Source: Rugalucina vietnamica (lineage: Eukaryota; Mollusca; Bivalvia; Lucinida; Lucinidae). From it: DNA of 64,000 nt. Position numbers and translations under genes: made by a program. The number at the start of each line of letters is the position of its first letter. Positions within the stretch are counted from its first letter, which is position 1. The notes beneath the pieces were generated by a model. It searched no databases. It saw only the letters and a program-made list of their open reading frames with translations, and was not told where the DNA came from. Shown here in pieces: positions 32,538-43,690 of the stretch. Where the stretch lies: the NCBI GenBank assembly GCA_964017185.1, contig OZ024872.1, positions 40,058,188 to 40,122,187 on the forward strand, written 5' to 3'.

Positions 32538-33010
32538 AATTCTACAATACCACGCGATTCTCAGTAGTGATTTAGTGAATAAACATTATTTACAGGTTAT
32601 GACAAATTATATCAAAGGCGAAGGTTGGCCTTATAGTACAAATTCGGGTCACATTTACGAATTCTAGCCATCACGATCGTTTGCTTTCGACAAAGACCCG
32701 TCACAGTTTATGCATGTGTGCATCAATGCTGCGCACATTTAGACCCCGTATGCACTTGGCACAAATGTACGTTATGTGTGGAAGAATTATTTGGCGCCCC
32801 GGTACCAGCCTTGTCGTAAGCCACTACCTGACGGATTGCAGATCTGGTCCATTCAGGGTCGTGTCTATTTGTGTACAACAATAAAAATAATTAATTGATA
32901 TTCTAAATCTTTTATACCTTTATATGGCGTCTTTGTCATTTTTATGTCATTACCTGTAAATAATGTTCATTCACTAAATCGCTACTGAGAATCACGTGGT
33001 ATTGTAGACA
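32538..33010. mobile_element. Inverted-repeat element, ~75-bp arms
   Basis: Left arm AATTCTACAATACCACGCGA then TTCTCAGTAGTGATTTAGTG ... TTATTTACAGG; right arm CCTGTAAATAATGTTCATTC then ACTAAATCGCTACTGAGAA ... GTGGTATTGTAGA. The loop (32612-32930) is non-coding. Confidence 0.75.
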
Positions 33011-33067
33011 TGCAAACCGATAAATGATCGGTGATACACGCTTCAATTGACAACGAAGTTGAGGTTA

Positions 33068-33724
33068 AGCTAGTATCTCACTGGAATGCGAATATCTCGC
33101 GACTGTTTTGCGAATTTTGTCGCGGACTTTCGCACGACATTCGCGCGAGTGTCGCGTGAGTGTCGTGAGAATTTTCTTGTGTCGCGAACTAGTCGCGAAC
33201 TGGTCGCGAAGTTTTTAAACATGTTCAAAAATTTTGTGGGAATTAATTCGCCAAAACATTTCGCAAGACTGTCGCGCGACTGTCGTACGACGGTCGTTCG
33301 TGCGAGTGTCGCGAACTTGTCGCCGCGAAATTTTGGCGAATTTACAATGCGAAATTTTCGCGACACTCGTACGAATGTCGTGCGAGTGTCGCACGACGGT
33401 CGCGCGACAGTCTTGCGAAAACCTCGCGACTATCTGGCGAGAAAATGAAACTAAGCGACATTCGTATGAATGGCGTGCGACACTCGCACGAATGTCGCGC
33501 GACTGTCGTACGAATTTAAATGAAAATAAGTTACATTCGCGGGAAAGTCGCGATAGTCGCGAGATATATTTTCAAAATTAGACCGAAATTCGCGAATTTG
33601 TCGCATAAATGTCTATTCAATGAGACTGCAAAGTTGTGTTTATATCGTTAATCTTTGTCGCGAAATAGTCGCGAAGTATTCGCGAACTAGTCTCTAGTTG
33701 TCGCATTCCAGTGAGATAGGGGCT
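33068..33724. mobile_element. TIR element filled with GTCGCG/CGTACGA motifs (TTA target duplication)
   Basis: Left AGCTAGTATCTCACTGGAAT, right ATTCCAGTGAGATAGGGGCT, flanked by TTA on both sides (33065-33067, 33725-33727). Most of the inside is degenerate repeats of GTCGCGNACT and GTCGTRCGAGTGTCG in both orientations, giving spurious Arg/Ser-rich frames on both strands. A TTA (TWA) duplication fits PIF/Harbinger elements. A decayed relative is at 42120-42625. Confidence 0.88.
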
Positions 33725-33837
33725 TTAGATTTTGGAGTTTTCTCCTACATCGATTTATTATTTTTGTTATTGTGTACTTTTCATTGTGCGTCACCCATTC
33801 CATACCGCCTGTTTTATATATGTATATATACGTATAT

Positions 33838-34017
33838 ATTTTTGTATTGAGGCTTAACGTCCCAGTTAACAATTTTTCAGTCATGTCGGCCGGCGCAAAT
33901 GCGTTCTGGGAGTTAATGTGTCTTGCTCAGGGACACAACACGGTGCCGCTTGTGGGGATCGAGCCCAGGACCTCTCGATTCGGGGTCCGACGCTCTACCA
34001 CTACGCCACCTCGCTCC
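33838..34017 (-). mobile_element. tRNA-derived SINE
   Basis: On the minus strand: head GAGGTGGCGTAGTGGTAGAG (A box), B box GGGCTCGATCCCC, then CACCGTGTTGTGTCCCTGAG and tail AACTGGGACGTTAAGCCTCA. Same family as 38690-38880 and 13881-14095. Confidence 0.88.
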
Positions 34018-34189
34018 CATATGACTTATATGTAAATAAGTGCCACATAAGCCACACTCGGCTGGGTGTCAAATATGTTAGTTTCAAAATAGTATGTATA
34101 CCTATGCTTGTGATACGTGACACTAAATTAAACTAATTAATTATCGTTATTATTATATTAATTTTGATAATATCAAAACATAAATAATG

Positions 34190-34300
34190 GGTGTGCCAGG
34201 TGGTTCTCGGGGTTCTCCCGTTTTCGCCCCACCTACTGATTGGCCCGTCTCATATGAGCTGAAATAATCTTGAAAGGGACGTAAAACTGAATTATAAAAA
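34190..34300 (+). mobile_element. Likely SINE tail fragment
   Basis: TCATATGAGCTGAAATAATC then TTGAAAGGGACGTAAAACTG has the GGGACGTAAAAC tail form of molluscan SINEs. Confidence 0.45.
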
Positions 34301-34470
34301 CTCTTTCACACGTTTACATATTCGAAATTCAGACAGATTTCATAATCATTCATTCACAGACTTTATTACGCAAGAAAGATTTCAATGGCCTAATTTATAA
34401 ACAATTCACTAGTTGATACACAATTAAACAAGATTCGTGATTAGATAGGGTTCAATAACAACCAATAAAT

Positions 34471-34699
34471 GAGCCGCCTCATGGGAAAACCAACAATGTG
34501 GTTTCTGAACAGGTCCAACACAAATCAGGCTGTACAAGCACAGAAGATGGCTAGAGAAATTTTGGTTTTAGAAAGTAGAAGCATTGTACTATCCAAATAG
34601 CGAAAACAAAGGCGCTGATCAGCTTCGCGGTTACCGCGAAGCTGATCTCCGTCTTTGTTTTCGCCTATGCAGATTGTTTGTTTTCCCATGAGACGGCTC
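34471..34699 (+). mobile_element. MITE family A, best-preserved copy
   Basis: Left GAGCCGCCTCATGGGAAAAC, right GTTTTCCCATGAGACGGCTC; TIRs of about 30 bp, an intact central hairpin (GCTGATCAGCTTCGCGGTTA and complement) and AAAT on both sides (34467-34470, 34700-34703). Confidence 0.93.
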
Positions 34700-34904
34700 A
34701 AATGTCAATCACTTCGAATAAGGCCAGAAGGTCCATCTGGTATTACACTTAAAGTTTCTGTACTACTATCGCTATCATCTGATCATAGACGAAATACAAA
34801 TACAATGACTTTTTGCGAAGACGAGTTGTTAGACCCTGTTTGATAAGGGCGCTCTCTTTCATCAGGAATTGAGTTTTAATGTGTCACTGTCAGTGAGCAT
34901 GTCT

Positions 34905-34965
34905 GGATTGGGGGTGGTGGGCTGAGGGGTGGGGGTGTTGGAGGGAGCTACCAGCCGGGGGTATA
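34905..34965 (+). other. G-run cluster, possible G-quadruplex
   Basis: Four or more runs of three to five G within about 45 nt (GGGGGTGGTGGGCTGAGGGG, then GGGGGTGTTGGAGGG). Only a sequence-motif prediction. Confidence 0.6.
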
Positions 34966-35037
34966 CGTGCCTCTCAAGGCACCTTTTCTAGTTATTATTA
35001 AATGCTTGTAAAAGTTGCTTTAGTGTCTTACAGTCCT

Positions 35038-35258
35038 CTGGGCCCAAAATTACAATGCTCCCTTAACGTTAAGGTGGCGAATTTCAGCATCCAAAAAGAT
35101 GCATATAAACTAAACTGAAATCAAACTTGTCGGTTTTATTATGTCAATAGCATTTTATTATCAGTTATTGATTTTAACGGTACAATATCGTTTCAAAATT
35201 TGTCACCTTAACTAAGGTGGGCCTTAACTTTAAGGAAGCAGTGTAATTCTGGGCCCAG
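35038..35258. mobile_element. 221-bp MITE with CTGGGCCCARAATTACA ends
   Basis: Left CTGGGCCCAAAATTACAATG then CTCCCTTAACGTTAAGG; right CCTTAACTTTAAGGAAGCAG then TGTAATTCTGGGCCCAG. Inside, TTAACGTTAAGGTGG / CACCTTAACTAAGG motifs repeat. Non-coding. Confidence 0.85.
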
Positions 35259-35504
35259 GTGTGCAAAGAAAATTAGCGCGCAAGTAGTGTGCAAGAACCA
35301 GGTGTAAGTAAATCTTATAAATTTGTATTTGCAAAATACACTGTCTTAAACCATGGAGAGGTGGGGGGGGTGTATAGTAGAATGACAGATCTATTTTAGA
35401 GCAGTATACAGAGCTGACTTGTATACTCAATCTAGGACTTGATCGCAAACATTGAGGGTCAGGTCCTCGGTCCTAGATGTAAAGTAGAATGTCATTCTTC
35501 AATA

Positions 35505-35538
<34 letters not shown>

Positions 35539-35740
35539 TGTCCTAGATTTTGTCCTCTAGCCCCACCCTCAGGGCACGGACCCTAGAGTCTAATACCATT
35601 AGGAACAAGGCAAACCTTATAGAGTACCTTTGATGCATGTACGAATCATTTCTAAACATGGTGGTAAAGAAAAGTAAAGAAATACATTTTTTAAAGAAGT
35701 TCTAGACTTTGACCTCTAGCCCCACCCCCGCACATGGACG
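35505..35740 (+). repeat. Poly(A) (26-nt) and a twice-repeated C-rich segment
   Basis: A run at 35511-35536. CTAGATTTTGTCCTCTAGCC at about 35545 and CTAGACTTTGACCTCTAGCC at about 35702 share CCCCACCC, showing a decayed ~157-bp duplication. Confidence 0.7.
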
Positions 35741-36475
35741 TCATGTTTACTGCAAATCATAGCTAGTTGTGTCAGGTATGATGTATGTACAATCAAGGCA
35801 ATTCCCTGTTATCGTGTATTTCACGGGAAGTCGTGTACAATTAAGTGTTGCGTTTCTCAAGTGTTTCAGTATATTATCCTGTAATTTAGTAATTGTAATT
35901 TAGTGTTTTATCTCACCGTAACAAATGCGATTCTAGTATGGTTAAAACATGTCCAAATGCATAGTAAAGTCTGATTTCTTTCACCCTGCCGACGTACCTC
36001 TGACAGGTATGTTTTCATATAAATCATTTAAATGCCCATGTCCTGTGAACAAAAATAAAGTTTTGGCCCTTATCAAACTTTGGCTAGTGTATCTGTACTG
36101 TTACAATTTGAATGTCTTTTTTATGTGCTACTAGGTAGACTCGTCGATCACATTATGTCTTTAGTCTTTTATTGTATAGAGAGAACCATACGAGCAATTA
36201 GATTCGGTCATTACAATTCGTTTCTTTTCCTGCGTACAGACGACCACCTTTAATCTAAGAAAACCATAAACCACTGGATTTATTTCTCATTAACGCCAAG
36301 TTCAAGTGAAGGAACCCTGTATTGCAAACTCTAAAATTAAATGCTACAATCACAACGCCAGTGATCTAAATGCATTTTGTATAAATTCACAGTGTTCATC
36401 GTTTCTAATCTAAATCGTATGTATACGTCTGATCGAATTAAGGTGTTTGTTTCTACATCAGGAAACCAAAACATG
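35741..36475. other. Intergenic, nothing recognised
   Basis: A+T-rich sequence with no supported gene or repeat. Confidence 0.4.
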
Positions 36476-36682
36476 CCCGTGGAATGTATACCCCCTTGAA
36501 CCCCACTTTTTTATAGCTCCAAAACATAGATTGTGGGTACTCGTTAGAACCGCTATGTACACACAATCGATGTTTTGAGCAAAAATAAGAAAATATCATT
36601 TTTTTTTTCCATTGAATTTTTCATATTTTACATCTTTAAAAATTTCTGTATAAAATAAATGCATGGACATTTTTTGTAATGA
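36476..36682 (-). mobile_element. MITE family B copy, reverse orientation
   Basis: AACATGCCCGTGGAATGTAT then ACCCCCTTGAACCCCACTTT is the reverse of the family right end, followed by ACATAGATTGTGGGTACTCG / ACACACAATCGATGTTTTGA. The core is shortened. Confidence 0.75.
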
Positions 36683-36686
36683 AAGC

Positions 36687-36895
36687 CTCGTCACATATTA
36701 GCGAAAATCCCTCAATGCAGACTGACGTAAAAATTTTTGCGATCTTTATCCTTCGAGTTCGTTCGCTTAAGAGAGTAGTTTTATAAAGCATCTACAAAAC
36801 GTTTCGACCAGAAATGACAAAAAATGATAGATGCAAATCTGTGCAAGTCTGCGTTGAGAGACTTTCGCTCCTTCCGACCAAACAGTGTGAGCCAC
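36687..36895. mobile_element. TIR element, family C
   Basis: Left CTCGTCACATATTAGCGAAA then ATCCCTCAATGCAGAC; right GCAAGTCTGCGTTGAGAGAC then TTTCGCTCC. About 200 bp, non-coding. Confidence 0.75.
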
Positions 36896-37562
36896 TAACA
36901 TTGCGCATTAAATCAAATATAAAGATTTGGATCAATTTAGACAATTAAAAGTTAAAGCAAACCCAGACTATAATATGTGCATTTTAAGTCACGATTCACG
37001 CGAAAGCCTATATTCGTAGTATGAAAATTCGGAACATGCCGGGCACATGCGAGGTTTAGATTTGGTCTCTACGCAGTCGAAAAAAAAACAACAACAGGTT
37101 TTCTTTGTAATCCAATGATTATAAGGACATCTCTCTCTCTCTCTACTTTGTGATATAGACTGAACGGGTGCTATAGTTGAATCGTGGAAATAGTTCTTCT
37201 TCCCCTTTTGATTAGAGTATATGTCTTTAAGCTGTGGAAGAAATGTGCACTATATACTGGTAATCTGCATCTGGGAGACCTGTTATTGAAACGACTGGTT
37301 AGGACATTAACTGATCGCTCAAAATCTATAAAGATTCATATATACGTAATGAACATGGAACTGACGTGACGCACAATACTGTCAGACTGTGGCACATTCC
37401 AGTGTATTTAATCAAAACGCATTTTTGAACACGTCCATGCGTGTTTGGCAGACAATATATTTCAATGTTGTAATTGGTTGCTATACTGTTTATTAAGTTT
37501 TGCGTCAGTTTCAAAAGGTAAAAGTAAGTTATAGGAATATATCATAAGCTGAGTGAGCATCA
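36896..37562. other. Intergenic, short CT microsatellite only
   Basis: (CT)n at about 37129-37143. AAAAGGTAAAAGTAAGTTAT at 37513 resembles the start of family R. No gene. Confidence 0.4.
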
Positions 37563-38396
37563 TTTTTATCGCACCTGCTTATAGCAGGGTGCGATATAGG
37601 AGTCTAAATTTCGTCCGTGCGTCCGTTCGTTCGTCTGTCCGTCAACATTTACGTCGATGTTTCATTTTCTCAACATCAGTGATAGCTGCGAGTCTCAAAC
37701 CATGCATAGTAATTGTCCTTGACATACCCTTCAAGCACGCACCTTGACCCAGTGCCCTTGACTTATATTTCACGGTCCATTGACTAAATGTAATTTTTAC
37801 GTCGAAGTTACGTCAAAGTTTGGTTTTCTCTGCATCAGTGATAGCCCCGAGTGTGAAACCTTGCATAGTAATTGTCCTTGAGATACCCTTCAAGCATGCA
37901 TCTTGACCCAGTGCCTTTGACCTATATTTCACGGTCCATTGACTTTATTTTTACATCGAAGTTTGGTTTTCTCTGCATCAATGATACCTGCGAGTGTGAA
38001 ACCTTGCAAAGTAATTGTCCTTGACATGCCCTTTACCTTGACCCGGTGCCCTTGACCTATATTTCTTGATACATTGACTTCGTTAATTTTTACGTCGAAG
38101 TTTGGTTTTCTCTGCACCTGTGATAGCTTGAGTGTGAAACCTTGCATACTAATTAATTGTCCTTGGTGTACCCTTCAAGCACACACCTTGACCTGTTGCA
38201 CTTGACCCATATTTCACGATCCAACGACTTTATTATTTTTATGTCAAAGTTTGATTTTCTCTACACCTAAGGTAGCTGGAATGTGAAACCTTGCATAGAA
38301 TTGTCCCTGACATGCCCTTTAAGTGCACACATTGGCCTGGTGCTCTTGACCTTTATTTCATATTTTGAATTATTTTGCCCGATGCAGGTGCGATAC
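37563..38396 (+). mobile_element. TIR element with ~145-bp tandem core (family F), near-complete
   Basis: Left ATCGCACCTGC with stem GCAGGGTGCGAT, right GATGCAGGTGCGAT. Between them is a short GTCCG-rich tract and about five degenerate units beginning GTCGAAGTTTGGTTTTCTC near 37650, 37808, 37954, 38094 and 38240. Another, truncated copy is at 17905. Non-autonomous. Confidence 0.85.
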
Positions 38397-38689
38397 CGAC
38401 CTCCGCGGCTTTCTTGTCTCCAAAGGTCGTCACTCAATTACGCTAGCTTAACTGAATATACATGTATGAAAAGGTACATTGAAACAAACTGCGAAAAATC
38501 TAAACAAAACACAGGACAAATAGAGCCACTACAGAAGTAACGGTCAGCAAGTCTATTTCAGCTTCACTGTGACGGAGCCCCATCTATCGGGGCTGTGAAA
38601 AAAGGACGGACTTCTTGTGTGGCCATTCAAAGCTGGCTTCCTACTGGCTGACCATCTCATCCCTTGCTAACCGCTTAATAAATAAATTC

Positions 38690-38880
38690 TAGAGCGACTT
38701 GCCCTAGTGGTAGAGCATCGGAATTCGAATCGAGAGGTTCTGGGTTCGATCCCTTCTACCGGCACCGTGTTGTGTCCCTGAGCAAGGTACGTTAACTGGT
38801 TAATACCCAGGAAACGGTGGCTGCGTCTCGAAAAAAATGTTGACTGGGACATTAAACCTTAAAACAAACAAACAGTAGAT
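38690..38880 (+). mobile_element. tRNA-derived SINE
   Basis: A box in CCTAGTGGTAGAGCATCGG, B box GGGTTCGATCCC (about 38741-38752), body CACCGTGTTGTGTCCCTGAG, tail TTGACTGGGACATTAAACC with an AAACAAACAAAC 3' end. Confidence 0.9.
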
Positions 38881-39009
38881 AATTCTTATAAGTCTTTGCC
38901 TGGTTAAGCCAAACTATCCAAACGTATCAACCTTAGTTCTTTACTTGGATGCCATGACATCCCCAGTGACACGACAAAATGGTATATAATTTTTTTTTGT
39001 GCTGTTGGC

Positions 39010-39230
39010 GCCTTATGTGTGTTTTCATAATTTTAGTTAAGTTTAAGTAACTGAGTGGCCACCTATTGGGAAAATAGCTGCTCATTCGGCTTACGATATG
39101 TTTCATGGTATAAGTACCTGATTGTTAGTTTGGTTTTTTCCCACCTCGGTTTTTGGAGTGGGAATCTTTTTCTGATTGCGCCTTTTCCTGATCTTTGTCT
39201 ACTTGTACCTTTTTGTCTGGAAGAAAGAAA
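39010..39230 (-). mobile_element. Dispersed repeat family R, reverse copy
   Basis: GAGTGGCCACCTATTGGGAA, TAAGTACCTGATTGTTAGTT and CACCTCGGTTTTTGGAGTGG are the reverse complement of 30384-30545 with very few differences. Confidence 0.85.
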
Positions 39231-40315
39231 GCATGGAAGATCCACTGGACTGGCCCCCATCTATTTGCAATCTAATATCCATGGAACGTTTGCTTTGATA
39301 ACTGACCATTCATAAGACGTACACTACATGCCAAAGGAGAATTGACAAAATAGATTTGTGTCATGCTGTCTTTATGAATGATAAAAATGAATCATAAATT
39401 TTAATTATCTATTGAGTAAATGAAAACAAAAACGGATGATCTTATTTTCAGGAGGAGTTTTTACATGTTTGTTTTTGTTTTTGTTTTTGTTTTTGTTTTC
39501 AGTAAGTAATGCGCCATGAGCTGTTTGATAGATATTTTCTACGTGACATTACAAACTGTTGGTGATTGTCAAAAATTTTGAATTTTGCGTGTAAAATGAA
39601 ACGAATTCGAAAGTTTTCTGACACAATAAATAGGCACAGACTTAGTAATAGACTTAATTAAAATTACCAACCGCTAAATTTTGGCGCTGTAATCGTAGGT
39701 CCGTGTGTTTTACCCACTTTACGCTTTACGTCACTGAAAACCCCTAGCGCCTTAAACGGCATTAAACGAATTTCCTCATTTTTATTCTGCTTTTTTCTTG
39801 TGCTTCAGGTTGTACGCTATCACCGGATATGGTTTGGTTTCACAAAAAGCCTTTTTGTAGCCCTCCTAAGGTTTTCTTAAAAAAAAAAATAAAAATAAAA
39901 AATAAAAAAAAATAAAAAAAATAAAACGCTACGTATCAAGAAATCAAGAAAACAGTATTAGCAAACAATTTAGCAAACAAATCTTTATGAATAAAATTAC
40001 GATACACATATGTTTTTATAAATCAGTTAAATTTTTAACAAGTTTTATGCAAAATGATATTAAGTATAAGATGTATAGTGAGCCGTTTTCAAAGTAGAAC
40101 ATCTTCAGCACTCACAACATGCAAAAGCTTATACAAAGACTGTTGTCGCCTGAGCTCTTAGAGATTGCTCACCTACCTTTGTGGGATATTGACAACCTGT
40201 GCATGTTTTGTTCCAGGATAGGTTAGGAATCTGGTTTCAATACATGCAAATAGATCACCTTTGATAACGATCGGAAAATTGTCTTGCAATCCCAACGGCT
40301 TCGTTTTATTTTATT
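39231..40315. other. Intergenic with simple repeats
   Basis: (GTTTTT)n at about 39468-39500 and an A-rich AAAATAAAA tract at 39880-39925. The rest shows no feature I can support. Confidence 0.5.
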
Positions 40316-40319
40316 TATT

Positions 40320-40690
40320 CTATTATTTTACTGTTCAAAGTCCAAGTCAACTGCTATGGTCATATCGGGGCGTCGCCTTCATTTTATGGGATTTCTATCC
40401 AACATGACATCCGAAATAAGATTGGTTTGAATTGATGCTGTGCGTCCCAGTCAACAGCTTAGGTCATATCGGGGCGCTGCCTCCATTTTATTGGACTTTC
40501 AACAAAAAATGATGATGTCTAACATCCAACAAGTGCTTGATATATACATGTAACCATCCAACACTAAGCCACAAAAGGATTTAAATACACATGAATGGTT
40601 AACTTTGACAACCACGTTTCCTGGACAGGCTCAGACCTGAGCGGCTAACCAGTAATCAGATGGTCAGTCAGTAGTGTACAAGCTTTGGCT
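40320..40690 (-). repeat. Twice-repeated SINE-like segment
   Basis: TCAACTGCTATGGTCATATC / GGGGCGTCGCCTTCATTTTA (about 40349) recurs as TCAACAGCTTAGGTCATATC (about 40451). GCGTCCCAGTCAACAG is the reverse of a SINE-type GGGACG tail. A related piece is at 13021-13085. Confidence 0.55.
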
Positions 40691-41204
40691 GGAGGCACAA
40701 GCAGCCCACCTATTTCTTTAGGCCTCAATGGGCGGGTGTCCCCGAAATAATCGGATATTATTTTTCATCAACCATGTTAACAGAATGTCTTGAGGTAAGA
40801 CTGATTTGACTCGTGGTCAGTCAGTCGTTAAGCAGCTTTGTCTGGTGCCTTGTGCAGTCCATCTATTGAAGGTCAATTACCGGTTAACGGCTAAGAAGAC
40901 CCAATCTTGCACAATAAAGGCAGCTAGTTCAAATGTCAGAAGCTTCTTCGGCCTTGCTTGTAACAAGACTCATTTGACTTTGAAGTTTCTCCAGATCCAA
41001 CCACGGGCGCAAACGCCTTAAAATTCCTTTAATTCTATCACTGATAAAGTCATGACAACCATAGAAACTGTGTTTTATGATATATTCTTGTTTCTTATAT
41101 GTAACAAGGTAAACGAAGCAACTAAGACAAAATATAAGTACAATACGACAGACGTGCGACTTTGACTGTCACCAAACACCAAAGACTTGAAACGAGAAAT
41201 AAAA
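40691..41204. other. Intergenic, nothing recognised
   Basis: TCAGTCAGTAGTGTACAAGC/TCAGTCAGTCGTTAAGCAGC at 40664 and 40817 suggest a weak ~153-bp duplication. No gene. Confidence 0.35.
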
Positions 41205-41610
41205 ATCAAACTGAGATCCTTTAAGAGCAGCGAACATATAATGAGAAGCCTCTTCAGTGACCCTATAGATTTGGCAACATGGAGCAAAAGATTATGACTG
41301 TAATTTACATCGTTCAAAAGGGTAGTCGATACAAAGACTAGTAAAATCCAAATGGAGTCAAATATTTAAACGTTGGTTAGAAAATGACTCTAAACCGATA
41401 ATAATTTTCTGATTTCTCAGAATACCCTCGCTGATCTCAAAGGACCAAAAGGAAAATATAATCTGCACTATGGATGATGTACGGGGAGACTTTTTACGGC
41501 CGCCACACGGCACAACACCAGCTGCAGTAATAGGAAATAAAAATTAAACTGAGATCCTTTAAGAGCAGCGAACATGACTGTAATTTACATCGTTCAAAAG
41601 GGTAGTATAA
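41205..41610 (+). repeat. Dispersed repeat G, copy 2
   Basis: Same block order as 31640-32110, including GGATGATGTACGGGGAGACT and GCCGCCACACGGCACAACAC. The GAGATCCTTTAAGAGCAG block appears at both ends (41214 and 41552). Confidence 0.8.
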
Positions 41611-42119
41611 TGAGAAAGGGGAAGTTGGTTTAAGGTCCGAAATCCATTGAATAGAAGTCAGTTCCCTTTATCTTGTAAAATGTTGAATTGGTTCGAGATT
41701 TGGCCAGAATCTGACAAAGGACTTCGAATATGGCTAAACCCATTGTGGTAAAATTATAGAATCAAGAACGCCAATGAAAGCGTATGATGAAAGCAACTCG
41801 GCTCGGGGTCACGATGTCGTTCTTTTGTCCCTCTAACAGATATGATCTTAGTCTTACGGAAACTGAAAATTAAAACAAGAATGTTCATTAGAATCAAAGG
41901 AATGCTACACAGAACGAATGATAAACTATAAATGCGTGTTTGTCAAACACTATGCCCCAACTGTATGTTTGCCCCTAACCCAGCGCAGTTTATACGATTC
42001 ATTCATTTCAATTGATCGAAGTGAATTTTCATGTCCCGGTATAGCTGCTAGAATGCCTGGGTTTTTCTGTAACTTTTTCAAAAGTAAAAGTAAAGATCGC
42101 ATAAGGTAATCAGGTGATA
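41611..42119. other. Intergenic, nothing recognised
   Basis: No supported feature. Confidence 0.35.
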
Positions 42120-42625
42120 TACCAGTATGCCAAATATGAATGTTCTAGCTCAAATACTTTTGAGAAATCTTGCACACAAGACTTTCCAACACGCGATTTT
42201 CATGTTGCAGTCTCATTGGATGGACATTTATGCGACAATTTCGTGCAATTCGGACCGAATCATTCGGCCTTATTTTGCAAATATGTCTAACGAATGTCGC
42301 GCGACACACGTACAACAGTTGCGAGACATTTTTGAGTGTCTTACGACATTCGCACAAATATCGCTTAGTTTCGCATGTTTTCTCAAGACTGCCGCGACCG
42401 TCGTGAATTTGTCGCATTGTAGATTCGCCACAATTTCGCAGGTTCGCGACTCTCGCACGAATGTCGTACGACTGTTGAGCAAGAGGTTCGTGGCAAATAA
42501 ATTCGCATGAAATGGTAAAACATGATTATAACTTAAAATGTATTTCGTTAATAGTTAGCGAATAGTTCACCACACATATAACAAAACGCGCGACGTTCGT
42601 ACGAATGTCGTACGATTGTAAGTCA
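42120..42625. mobile_element. Decayed relative of the GTCGCG-filled TIR element
   Basis: ACGAATGTCGCGCGACACACG, TTGCGAGACATTTTTGAG, CTCGCACGAATGTCGTACGA and GTACGAATGTCGTACGA recur as in 33068-33724. GCAGTCTCATTGGATGGACA at 42208 resembles the TIR. Ends not resolved. Confidence 0.6.
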
Positions 42626-43223
42626 TATTATATATATTGTAAATTCTACACTGTCATTTCATTTTGTCATGCATTTCAACATTTATAAATTGAGAACCGT
42701 ATGTTAGACTGGCATAAAGTCAAATATAATATTCTCTTTAATTGAGCACAGACCCGTCATATTATCTTGCTCCGATTCCCCGGCTACGTCAAAGGCGTGT
42801 TTTGTGCTGAGCAGTTGGAAAAACTGAGTCAATCTCTTAATGAATATGGATGCTAAGAGTCATAACTTTGGATTAATCTTCAATTCAATATCATTTACTT
42901 GGTTAAAATGTTTTGTTTTGTTTTTAAATGATATCTAGTATCAGGGTACACTCATTTTCATACTAATAGAGACATCCATTAAGAATTTTCTTGGTCGGCA
43001 AGTTCCAGTGATTTCTAATTCATTGTATAAGATGGTTGTTAGTATTTTCAAATCAATTCAATCTTTTGAAGAATCGTAAACCAAAAGGTCAGGTCAAGAT
43101 TGACTACTATTATACAATGCCCAGGTTGTACTGGCATCGGTGTTTCCTCATTACAGAATTCAACAATGTTGTCTATTATATTGTAAGGCTACTCTTTACA
43201 AATTGTGGGAATGATTCGTTTCA
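42626..43223. other. Intergenic, nothing recognised
   Basis: A+T-rich, with no supported gene or repeat. Confidence 0.4.
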
Positions 43224-43224
43224 G

Positions 43225-43300
43225 TGAGCCGCGACGTAGAAAAACATGGCTTAAGCAAATTCGAAAATAAAAAGACAGCAGATCAACTGGCATAATATTG
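43225..43300 (+). mobile_element. MITE family A end fragment
   Basis: GAGCCGCGACGTAGAAAAAC is a family-A-like left end. The remainder does not match. Confidence 0.4.
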
Positions 43301-43494
43301 CGTTTTAGCTATATAGAAAGTATTAAAAACTCTTTGTTTCTAATTACAAAATTTCAATTGTGTAGTAGTCATTTGTGATTGCACTGTTCAATTACGCCAG
43401 AAATGACCTCGTGTCATTCATGTTCCATCTAAACAAAAACGAGATACACCGTATCAAACCAAATTCTAGTTTGCTCTGCTGAGCCACAGGCTGT

Positions 43495-43690
43495 TCATGC
43501 GAGCGTATAGTGTACCACAATCCGGCGTATGTATGTCGTCTGTTCGTCCGTCTGTCCACAAATTCAAAATTGCTTTCCTATAAAACCGCTCAAAAACTTT
43601 CCTGAAAATTGGCTATGATGATTTGGTACAATATTCCACCATCAGAAATTTGCCAAATGTGAATTTGAGATTGGCGTACTAAATACGCTA
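43495..43690 (+). repeat. Fragment of a CGTCTGTTCGTCCGTC-type dispersed element
   Basis: GTGTACCACAATCCGGCGTA, then GTCGTCTGTTCGTCCGTCTG, then AAACCGCTCAAAAACTTTCC. Such CGTCCGTC-rich heads recur at 17940, 37610, 43808 and 44935. Confidence 0.5.

Noticed and set aside
33086..33581. Arg/Ser-rich open frames on both strands
   Set aside because: They are translations of the GTCGCG-type motif array inside a TIR element. All frames look alike because the DNA is self-similar.
38700..38770. Functional tRNA gene
   Set aside because: A and B boxes are present, but the cloverleaf is incomplete and the sequence continues into a SINE body and tail shared with two other loci.
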